Below the pieces are notes generated by a model. It searched no databases and was not told the DNA's origin. It saw only the letters and a list, made by a program, of their open reading frames with translations. From Paramacrobiotus metropolitanus (taxonomy: Eukaryota; Tardigrada; Eutardigrada; Parachela; Macrobiotidae), in contig NW_026570276.1 in assembly GCF_019649055.1 (NCBI RefSeq), positions 496,001 through 560,000 of the forward strand: DNA of 64,000 nucleotides, read 5' to 3'. Positions 45,063 through 53,589 of the stretch are shown piece by piece (the first letter of the stretch is position 1; the number at the start of each line of letters is the position of its first letter). A program made the translations under genes and the position numbers.

Positions 45063-47731
45063 CGAGCCATTAAAATGCTAATTGCCGGTTTAAAGTAATC
45101 GGACCATGACTTTCCTTTATTGTCTTTCCAGAATTTTTCGAACCATTGGAAGGAGGCTCCGGTGAAAGCGCCGGTTACTCTACGACAAGTAACCTCATCA
45201 TTCCAATTGTTCGTGGTTCGACACTGCTCCACATTCATGAGCCACTTCTGAATTTTTTCTGGATGGGAATCATCGAAGGTAAAGAGTTTCATACTGCCTT
45301 CGGCTTTATCGTTTCCTTTTTCCGCGAGCTTCGTGATTAATTCAACAACGCATTCTTGTGTAAGTGCTGCCCTGTCCGATATTTGCGTCTGCTTAATTAA
45401 CCATTCTTCCAGATTTAAATTTCTGGACGTGGATTCGTTACTGGCCGTGCTACTAGGACGACGAAGTTCGTCATCAAGCGGCAAATCGTCCATTAATTCA
45501 TTCTCAATGTCAGAACCGTCTCTGTTTTCAGATCTACGCGCATGACGGCTAACATCATCGGACTGCCTTTTGAATATCTCTTGACGCAAGTCTGTTGACC
45601 GGTTTTTCTTTTGATTGGGCAGCACCGTTTCCTTGGGAACCTGACCTTCGGAAGACGAGCGCGGCATAGCATGGGCTTCTGAAAATTCGACCCGTGATTC
45701 CTGTCTGGGTTTCCGGAGAATACTGGCCGGATTAGTTACGGGAGCTGAAGGCTGTTCATTAGACGCCGAAAAATTCTGGGGATCAAACAGGGGAAATGAG
45801 GTGGACCGTAATACGTCTCCTGTCGCTACCGGGGCTTCCTTTTGAAACTGTCTTTGACCTCCTCCAAGAGCAACACCAGAATTTCTGAACTGGAGAAGCT
45901 CGCTGCACGCTTGTTTAAATTCATCCTCCAATTTGGTAAGTTGATCTTGCTTTTCATACCACTCATCTCGCAACTGCTTGTTTTCTTCGTATAGTCGATT
46001 ACAATTTTGATCCTTCTCGAAGGCGACGGCTTGTGCTTCCTTCTTCGCCTGCATCGCTTTTTCACAATTTACACATTTTTTATCATGTTTAATATCGCTC
46101 AGCTCCTTCTGGGCTTTGCGATTATTTTCCTTTTCCGTATCCAATAATCCTTCAAGCCGTTCAATTTCTTTTTGTGCTGCTTCATCATTTTCCTTAGGAA
46201 TATGCATCGGGCCAACAGTAGACAGTTTGTTAAGCTGTACATTAGCTTTTGTTAGATCCCGCTGGAGGGTATCCTCTCTGTCTTTAGCGCGCTTCTTTTC
46301 ATCATCTAAATCCTTAGCAAGCTTTTGAGACAGATTTTGCGCATCCGCTAAGTTTTTATTGGTCAACTTGTGCGCGTCTTTTTCCGCATTCAGGTCCCGC
46401 TGGGCTTTCGATAATTTCTGGTCTAAATCTGCAACTTGCTTCGCCGTATCAGGGAGTGTTTGGGCTTTAAAGCCGTCGATAGTAGTTCTCGCTGCCGACA
46501 GCTCTCTCTGTGCTTCCTCTAATTGTTTTTCCAAATGCCGGTTTGCATCCTTTAATCCATCACGCTCATCTTTCATAGCATTAAGAGCATTTTGTGCGTT
46601 TCTACCAGCATCTCTTGACCGAGACAAATTATCAGCCGCAATACGCAATTCGTTTGTCAGGCGATCATTTTCGGTTTGTTCATTTTCAAATTTAATACGC
46701 ATTTCGTTGTAATCAGATTGAAATTTTAATTTCAGGTTACGTTCTGCATCCACACGAGCGTCCAGGGACATAGAGTTCCCCATTTCGTCTACTTTTGATT
46801 TCGTAGTTGCAATCCATGTCCGCAGACCCTGGAGCAGCACGGGCATCGTCTTCCGGGCGACTAATCCCACATCTTGATCGGTCTGTGTAAGGGCTAGGAG
46901 CTCATCAACTTCCTTTGCCTTAGCCAGAAATTCCTCATCAGGTTGTTCGAAGTCTTTTTCCGAAACAAACGCATGTAATTTCAATTGTGTCGGGTGAAAA
47001 GACATCCCGCCCCCCATGATACTTTTCTTTCTTGCAGATGCTTCCGGAGCTATATCCGCATTTTCACCAAACGCCATGTGAATGGGCGTATCATCCTCTG
47101 ATCGGCTATCCTCATCCATATCGAAATCTGGAAGAGGTTGTTCCTTGTTAAAGAGGCTTTCCTCTGAAAGTGGCTCTACGAGCTTAAGCGGTTCTGTATT
47201 TGGTTCACTACGAGTAATTTGTTCTGTATTCTCGGTAGTTTTCGATTTTGCCGCCACCGCTCTCTTGGGTCGATCGTCAGAAACGGACTCCTTTGGTTTT
47301 ACACCAACTTTTGCAGCTGCTTCAAGCGCAATGGTGGGCGCTTTTCTACGATCTTCCATATTTTTCTTGTATTCAGGTAACCACTTATAAGCCTTTTTAA
47401 CTGCTTCATTAAACTGTTCATCAGTGATATCCAGGTAGGCTTCTGGAATACACCGTTCAGTCTCATACCATCCATTGTAGTAAAAGGGTGCCCTTTTGTT
47501 TGGGTCCACCGATTTCCCCAACTCCTGGAAATCTACCCACGGCTTACCACAATAAGCTCTGGAACCTTTGGGTGGTTCCAGATTGAGTGCGAAATACATC
47601 AAACCTAACGGTATTTCGTCGGGTTTGAATTTAAACCTGGTTTGTGTCGCCGCGCCTTCATATGGACCTTGTATAACCTTATCTTCTGGAACTTGGCTTA
47701 GCGCCTTGTTCTTATTTTCTGGGTTGGACAT
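45032..47731 (-). CDS. gag: gag, N-terminal 899 residues with long coiled coil
   Basis: ATG 47731 (MSNPENKNKALSQ). The N-terminal part has a W-rich region (KPWVDFQELGKSV, FYYNGWYE) with no family assigned. About residues 290-640 form a near-continuous heptad-type coiled coil (LRIAADNLSRSRD, LEKQLEEAQRELSAA, ADLDQKLSKAQRDL). After a Ser/Arg-rich linker, about residues 800-899 match a retrotransposon capsid: HPEKIQKWLMNVEQ and GASFQWFEKFWKD. Gag proteins of Ty3/gypsy elements are usually 250-500 residues; this one, with its continuation in the next frame, reaches about 1,200. Self-assembly through the coiled coil is a fair inference. Confidence 0.8.
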   Translation of the reverse strand: MSNPENKNKALSQVPEDKVIQGPYEGAATQTRFKFKPDEIPLGLMYFALNLEPPKGSRAYCGKPWVDFQELGKSVDPNKRAPFYYNGWYETERCIPEAYLDITDEQFNEAVKKAYKWLPEYKKNMEDRRKAPTIALEAAAKVGVKPKESVSDDRPKRAVAAKSKTTENTEQITRSEPNTEPLKLVEPLSEESLFNKEQPLPDFDMDEDSRSEDDTPIHMAFGENADIAPEASARKKSIMGGGMSFHPTQLKLHAFVSEKDFEQPDEEFLAKAKEVDELLALTQTDQDVGLVARKTMPVLLQGLRTWIATTKSKVDEMGNSMSLDARVDAERNLKLKFQSDYNEMRIKFENEQTENDRLTNELRIAADNLSRSRDAGRNAQNALNAMKDERDGLKDANRHLEKQLEEAQRELSAARTTIDGFKAQTLPDTAKQVADLDQKLSKAQRDLNAEKDAHKLTNKNLADAQNLSQKLAKDLDDEKKRAKDREDTLQRDLTKANVQLNKLSTVGPMHIPKENDEAAQKEIERLEGLLDTEKENNRKAQKELSDIKHDKKCVNCEKAMQAKKEAQAVAFEKDQNCNRLYEENKQLRDEWYEKQDQLTKLEDEFKQACSELLQFRNSGVALGGGQRQFQKEAPVATGDVLRSTSFPLFDPQNFSASNEQPSAPVTNPASILRKPRQESRVEFSEAHAMPRSSSEGQVPKETVLPNQKKNRSTDLRQEIFKRQSDDVSRHARRSENRDGSDIENELMDDLPLDDELRRPSSTASNESTSRNLNLEEWLIKQTQISDRAALTQECVVELITKLAEKGNDKAEGSMKLFTFDDSHPEKIQKWLMNVEQCRTTNNWNDEVTCRRVTGAFTGASFQWFEKFWKDNKGKSWSDYFKPAISILMARCLKRICAEK

Positions 47732-48685
47732 TCTTACGGTAAGTACAGTAACTATTGTGCTACAGCTTACCGTAACTTGGAAAGTTACAATTATGCAACT
47801 CTATTTCGCTGGACAGTCCTCCTTTAAGGTTTGAACTGCTCAGTGAAAGATTCAATCACAGCCGACCTTTGCGGTTCGGCTGCAAAACTAACTCTTAAAA
47901 TTCTTTGCTGCACTTTGTGTGCTGCCGTAATTTTAACTCACAGGTCAATCCTACGGTACATACAGTAACTATTGTGCTACTGTTTTCCCGTAAAGTTCTG
48001 ATATTGCGATTGTGCAATTCAGTTTCCACTAGACAGTCCTCCTTTAAGGTTTGAACCGTTTAGTAGAAAATTAATTACAGCCAACCTTTGCGGTTTGACT
48101 GAAAAACTAGATGCTAAAATTACCTTGCTGCACTTTGCGTGCTGCTGTAATTTTAACTTGCAGGTCAATCACCGTTTGCCGGTGTTTACCTTTTCACGAT
48201 CAACTATCTCTAGCTGCTGATTTTGGCTACCGCTTGCGGCTTGCCTTTATCAGACTGCTAGAGATCGTTATCTCACTTGGCCACTGACAATGGCTCGGTG
48301 CTCACTATCTAATTGATCTGCAGGCCAGACACACTGACGCAACAGTTCACAGTTTATTCGCCGCGGTTACTGCTTTGCGCAGACAACCCGGAAATTACCC
48401 ACAAAACACCACTCAATTCACACAGTCGACCTTTAAGGTTTCGACTGTTTTCCCTACGGTCCGATTAAATTAAATTTAAATTTAATTGGCGAGGAAGCTC
48501 ACCAGTGAGGAAGCTCACGATTGCGAGGAAGCTCGCCAAAATAAATTAACTAGGCCAGGTCAGGAACGCTGACCTCCTTCGGCGCACCTTTGCGGTTCGA
48601 CGCCTTTCCTATACGGACCACTTTTACTGTAAATTACCACCAAACTTTCCACCAATAATTTTCTGTTACATCGGGAAAATTAAAA
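47732..48685 (-). other. 5' leader with a 215-bp duplication and repeated stem-loops
   Basis: Between the PBS and gag. 47734-47949 and 47950-48172 are diverged direct repeats (shared: ACAGTAACTATTGTGCTAC, CCTCCTTTAAGGTTTGAAC, ending GGTCAATC). Within and beyond them lie six stem-loops, most with loop core CCTTTGCGG or CCTTTAAGG: 47813-47838, 47859-47882, 48033-48057, 48078-48101, 48423-48447, 48581-48604. No long ORF. Confidence 0.7.
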
Positions 48686-48702
48686 GACACCGGTGGGCGC
48701 CA
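48686..48702 (-). other. primer binding site of the giant element
   Basis: Directly after the 5' LTR, the minus strand reads TGGCGCCCACCGGTGTC. TGG fits the CCA end of a tRNA, and TGGCGCCCA plus most of the following bases matches the 3' end expected of a metazoan tRNA-Lys. The tRNA identity is from memory; the position and TGG are seen. Confidence 0.75.
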
Positions 48703-49274
48703 TGTCGTGTATAAGCGTTCACGCCGGTTAGGGCTCCATGAACAATCTTTACTCTTCCACGCCTGTAATGCTCAGTCAGTAAGCACTCGTACTCTCAAAC
48801 TGTAACAGATAAACTACGGTGGAAACGACGGACGACTCGGGAACACGGGAACTCAGGAATCCCTAACGAAGAGTCCAACTACAATCTCCGGTCGCAGTTT
48901 CTACGAGGATCAACAAGAGCTAGGACGATGGTGTCACGAGCAAACCTGTATACTAAGCGATAATCCGGGAACGACTATGCACTTCCGTAGGAACAAGTAT
49001 TGCTGCCTCTTTATTAATACACTTCGTAGTCCACAACACAAGGAAATCGTAATTAGAAAGCAGTCTCAGAAGTAAATCTCAGACTACTGATACCGATATT
49101 AGAAGTGACAGGAACTTATATAGACTCTGCGCTATGACATCACTTACACCACTAGTAAAAGAGAACAGCAAATCACAGCATTGATTGACTAGATTATCCG
49201 TATGTTGCAGGTGGAAGGCGGACAGTCAGCATCCGTACGTACATCCCGGCGTGTGATCCTACTCCCACACGTCA
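48703..49274 (-). repeat. 5' LTR of the giant element (572 bp)
   Basis: Partner of 24687-25258, one mismatch. Followed at 49275-49278 by AGTC, the target duplication. Confidence 0.97.
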
Positions 49275-49278
49275 AGTC

Positions 49279-49753
49279 TGTTGAGAGGAAAAGTCTTTCT
49301 TAGCAGACACATTTTTTATCAGACCTAGAAACCAAAGAAACCGAAGAGAAATATAAGACATAAGAAACGTAAGAAACCTAAACGAAATCTAAGAACAAAC
49401 TGAAAATAACTTAAGAAATAGTAAAAATAACCTAAGATTACCCTGAAAATAACCTAAGAATAACTTAAAAAACCGAAGAAACCTAAGAAACCTAAGAACT
49501 CTAAGAAATCTAAGAAGCCTAAGAAAAACTCCTAAGAAACCCGGAACACTCGCAAAAAATAAGCGTGTCGAATTCATTTGCGGCGAAGTGTCATCGACCA
49601 GACGTTTTGCATCAAAATGTCGTTAAGTTAAAATGTCTTAATGCAAATTGTCCCAAACCGACGTGTCCCAGCGTCAAAATCTCCCGCGGCGGAAAGTCGT
49701 GCGTTGAATTTAATTGCGGCGAAATGTCACACTCCCTAATGTTCGGGTGCGAA
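49279..49753. repeat. GACATTTCGCCG-module repeat, copy B, right half
   Basis: Starts after the target duplication. 49330-49555 is a low-complexity run of CCTAAGAA variants. From 49560 the right-hand module follows, beginning AAGCGTGTCGAATTCATTTG and ending GGCGAAATGTCACACTCCC, aligning with 24178-24395 of copy A. Another CCTAAGAA run lies at 50060-50150. Confidence 0.7.
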
Positions 49754-50730
49754 TGATATAAGCCTTTATTCGCAAAATCGCAAACTGGCTGTTGTAGGCG
49801 GTAGACGCTTCCGTATCTCCTCCAGCTGATAACTCGAGGAGGGATCGCTCATACACCATCGATTGCTTTTGAATTCGTCCCGTGGCTGGTTGAAACAAGC
49901 ATGTGGTTATCTGATTGGTTAGTGGACAAATTATGTGAACTTGATATATCCATGCGATTGATATGATTTTTGCAGTTACTTTCCGGTGGTTCGAAACCGG
50001 CTGCTCCGTTGTTGTGTAGTAACAAATGTTAGTTAACAACAACAAGTTAAATGTAACAAATGGTTTCTTAGGATAACCTTAAAACCTAAGCAACCTAAGA
50101 TAACCTAAGAAACTTAAGAATAACCTAAGAAACCTAAGAATACCATGAGAAAATAAAAAGAATAAACACGAGAAAACGGTACAAAGAAAACGTAATCCAA
50201 GCCCAAAAATATGTAATCCAAGTTTAGTAATCCAAATCAAGTAAACCAAATTAAGTAATCCAACTTAAGAGATCCAAGTCCAAGTATGAGTAATCCAACT
50301 CCGAATCCGAATCCAAGGTTCCGCGCGGGCCACACTGCACAGCAATCAGGCGCGGCTGGTAAATATTTTATCAGTCTCACTTTTATTACCGCACATTTGT
50401 TCGTGACGCTACTGGGAATTTGTACACCTACAAAACGGTAAGACAGTTTTTGATGTTCAGTCGGCGTCATAATTGCCGGCTGTCCACACACGCGTGTCAT
50501 TTTACATTAGATTGACTGCCTCTGATTTGGGTTTGTCTCGTGACTATCAGCGAACACGACATAATTTTTGTATTAAAGGATTTTGGTGGTGTTTTCTTGG
50601 GAGCGCCTATTGGTGATCCTCAGCCCGTTTCGTTTGCGGTGGCTGCAACGTGTGTCGGTAGCGCATATTGCCATCCTCGTCCTGCTGATTTTATCGCTCG
50701 TCTTCAAAATGATTGATTTTGTGAACTACG

Positions 50731-50793
50731 CGTACGGCACACGTTACGGCGTCGATGCCGAGTCGGCATCGATGCCGTAACGTGCGCCGTACG
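50731..50793. repeat. 63-bp near-perfect palindrome inside a GPCR exon
   Basis: CGTACGGC...GCCGTACG, arms about 31 bp with two or three mismatches. It lies in exon 3 of GPCR copy 3 and brings a stop codon. Without it (about 57 bp, whole codons) the frame would run on from NYAY into AWISGYADLSALP to the donor at 50911, so it is an insertion in coding sequence. Confidence 0.8.
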
Positions 50794-51820
50794 CTTGGAT
50801 AAGCGGGTACGCGGATTTGTCGGCATTGCCGACAAATCTGTGGGCTGGATTCATCGATGGCTTTCTGTCCACGGAACAGCAACAAGTGCGTTATCAACAG
50901 AATTTCGGCAGTAGATTTTGATTTTTGATTTAGAACAGGCACGCACAACGCCATTTCTAAAGAAATGAAATTCAAAACTACCCATTTTTGTTGCAGTGTT
51001 CCTTTTTGCAGGTCGTTATGCGCCTTTTTCAACCTTTTTTCTTGTCCTCATTCTAACCTTTGGCTTGATCGGCTCTCTCGCATTAGTCGCATACTATCGT
51101 CAATCCGAAATCAGCAAAATGCACGTTTTTCCAAACACCCGTAAAGAGTCCTGTGCTTCGACGTCGACGAGAAGCGCCCATAACAACATTAACTTCAGAT
51201 TGCTCAGTAGTGCCGCGCTGTTTCTCGTGATGCGCGCACCGCAGACGTTCCAGAGGTGCGTGCATGTTGGCCGGAAACAGGACAGTTGCTCTGTACTCGT
51301 ATAATGCCGATAATTCGGTTACGGTGATAACAGATGATTTCATTAACCTGGGCAGTCTGGCTGGTTGCACGTTTAATTTCTATGTCTACCTGATGACCGA
51401 GCGTTATCGCAAGCGATTTATAGGCGTCGTCGTCCGCCCGCTGTTATCCTGCTGTATAACAACACTGCCGTTACCCGACAAAGAAACATGCCAAGTGGAA
51501 GAATGCAACCGGATTAGCTCATCGACGTCGGTTTAATGCCGGCATCCCTTGTTATCGACTTCTTTCATTCCGGGGCAGGAGCATCCGACTATGGCTGGAT
51601 GTCAGTTGTGATCTACGAGTACAGTCTACGGCAAAACTATAAGACAGCTGGTAGTGGAAACGGAAGAACAAAGATAGAGAAGCACGACTGCTCGATTTTT
51701 GCAATGGAGGCGGCGTCTTTAATGCGTTTATGGGCGGCATCTGTAGATTGCGCACAGACTCATTCCCAGACTGTGACGTAGTACGCACTTGCATGTCACG
51801 AGATTGTGCATATCATCCCT

Positions 51821-51860
51821 GGTAGAATATCTCCTGGCAACTGCCATGAGATATTCTACC
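51821..51860. repeat. 13-bp hairpin with inner stem
   Basis: GGTAGAATATCTC and its complement around a 14-nt loop that itself pairs (TGGCA/TGCCA). Lies about 285 bp after the GPCR copy 3 stop. Confidence 0.8.
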
Positions 51861-51929
51861 TATTATTGTTGTTGTTGTCTTGTCATTGTTTTGGTGGTAT
51901 TTAGTTCACAGTTAATAAAGACCGAGTAC

Positions 51930-53580
51930 GGTTATATAACTTACAAGTATCGGTCGCGCTAGCGCGCGACCAGTTGTGTTTGAGGTATGGAAGTATGAAA
52001 GAAATACAAAATATACTTCGTAAAGCAATAAAAAAAAATTTGAGGAATATTTCAAATATGAAACCCAGCGAGGCCAGCTGCGAAAACATTTTAAACATGA
52101 AGAAATGCGGAATTTTTTCAAGCTTTCCGGTTAAATTCGACCATTTTCTGAAAACTGTGAAAGCCCCCGTAAGTTTTCCTTTTTTCATGGTTCTTTATCG
52201 CGTTTTTAATGTAACCTTATATTACAGATCTAACGAACTGAAAACTTGAATTTTTTGGTTCCACAGATAATATTTTAACAGTGATAAATGGATTGAGTGG
52301 GGTCATATACAGGTCGATCACACCAAGTGTGGGCAGTTGCAAAAAATAAATTAAAAATATTTCTGTAAGTCGTTTTATTGCTTTTTCGGCATATTTCTAA
52401 GAAAATTGTTTTTTGCGAATCCAGCACCATCAAAACTAATATCTTTTAATGTGCTAGTAGGCAGCCGAGCGGTGTTTTTGGGGAAGGGGCAGCTGTCAGT
52501 TTTTTTATGGTTGTAACTACCCTTGGGAAAATCTCAGCGTTAAGATTGTTGCCTGGAGTTTTCTGGAAGTTATTGTACAGCCCCTAAGATGTTCGTTACG
52601 CGTTATTAGCAAAATCTTGCGTGATCAGTGGTCGAGGGGATCTCGAAGCAAAGGGCATCTCCCATAAACTTGTATGGTAGAAAGCACCTACCGAGAAATG
52701 TGGTTGCCAAGCGCAAGGAGCGGGGAATCTCATACTAATAATTTCCATGAATTAGACATGGACTACCTGAGTTAATTTTGGGGTATCGACAAATATCTAC
52801 AACACAGGAAAGGAGATAAAAGTCCTGGACGAATGGAGAAAAAAATTAATGAAGCGATGACTAAAAAAAGTCATGACTGCTGGAGAAAGTGGGCGGATTG
52901 GAACGTCTCGAGCCTTTTGTTTTGATGAAAAGTTTTAAGCGGACAGTGAACACTTTCTCAACGTGATTTTGTCAAGAATGCACATTTGAGACACTCCATG
53001 GCTGCACTGAGACGGCGGAAGTGGGGTTGCCCACCCTTTTAACGGTGCCCGCACTGACTCTGCAAAAGTCAGGCGGGTTTGGTGAAACTCGGTTCATGGC
53101 AGGCATGTTTCGCAAGAGTATTGGTTGGGCAACAGCCCAAACTTATCACTGTAGCGATAAGACGTCAACGAAAGCTCTAAACAAATTTAAAGTCGGAAGA
53201 CTGCAACCACGGCCGATGGGTCAAGCCCCATTTGCAAGACGGTCGGAAACAATTTCGATATCACTGGGATTCGAAACACGTTCTCAACAGGGCGATTCAA
53301 GTGCAAAACATGTTAGACACATGCTGCAACCATGTTAAAATGAAATAATTATTTATTTGTTGACGGCTGACATTTTATAATTTTTTTGAAAAAACTGCAA
53401 ACACTTGGCGCGATCGACCTGTATCTGTACACGATGCCCATAAAATACCATTTTTTCAGCGCAGAATTTATGGAAAATTGCGGGGAACAGTTAACGGTCG
53501 CCCAAGGTGTACTCGCATGCTGCATCTTTAGATACTAATTATAAGATTTTTTCAGCCATCAGTCAAGCTCTTCAGTATTT
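51930..53580. repeat. dispersed repeat B, copy 1, split by a TIR element
   Basis: 51930-52307 plus 53424-53580 match the uninterrupted 55648-56160 in order: CGGTCGCGCTAGCGCGCGACC, AAGCTTTCCGGTTAAA, then CCCATAAA..., CAGTTAA and TTTCAGCCAT. No coding content. Confidence 0.75.
52310..53421. mobile_element. 1,112-bp TIR DNA element flanked by TA
   Basis: Ends CAGGTCGATCACACCAAGTG and the complement of CAGGTCGATCGCGCCAAGTG, about 27 bp with a few mismatches, bracketed by TA on both sides. It interrupts dispersed repeat B, whose other copy (about 55985-56010) shows the empty site. TA duplications are typical of Tc1/mariner-type elements. No intact transposase. Confidence 0.75.
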
Positions 53581-53589
53581 ATTAAAATA

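Larger units (their letters stand above)
24687..49274 (-). mobile_element. Giant (24,588-bp) Ty3/gypsy-type LTR retroelement with extra genes
   Basis: Complete insertion bounded by identical-length LTRs and a 4-bp target duplication. Transcription runs on the minus strand: 5' LTR 48703-49274, PBS, leader, gag, pol, about 13 kb of cargo, 3' LTR 24687-25258. Protease, RT, RNase H and integrase order is that of Ty3/gypsy. Ordinary gypsy elements are 5-10 kb, so most of this one is additional: an extra zinc module, unknown sense ORFs, a tRNA-like array and an antisense intron-containing gene. One base differs between the LTRs (G at 24764 versus A at 48780), so the insertion is recent. The pol frames are nevertheless broken in several places, including a deletion in RT, so this copy could only have moved with help or was damaged after arrival. 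Confidence 0.93.
22406..51536 (+). pseudogene. Rhodopsin-like GPCR (copy 3), split by transposons over 29 kb
   Basis: Exon 1 is 22406-23697: TM1 (LILCTVGNALNLSVLL), then a 958-bp TIR element in the codons before TM2, then the TM2 remnant with a 4-bp insertion and a GTAATT donor at 23698. Exon 3 is 50579-50910 (SWERLLVILSPFRLR, TM4). Exon 4 is 50997-51536 (TM5 LVLILTFGLIGSL, TM6, TM7 ending FNFYVYLM) with a frame break near 51270-51300. Exon 2 was not found with confidence. A 63-bp palindrome in exon 3 adds a stop. That the two halves are one gene rests on intron 1: phrases of the copy 4 intron (63567-64000) appear in the same order on both sides of the insertions (23700-23870, 24410-24530, 49755-49870). 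Not functional as it stands. Confidence 0.75.

Noticed and set aside
49880-50560. Exon 2 of GPCR copy 3
   Set aside because: A weak candidate ends near 50525, but its residues do not match exon 2 of copies 1 and 2 and the donor is off by one base.
52310-53421. Transposase inside the TA-flanked element
   Set aside because: The 105-aa plus frame (53021-53338) shows no DDE pattern or helix-turn-helix that I can recognise.
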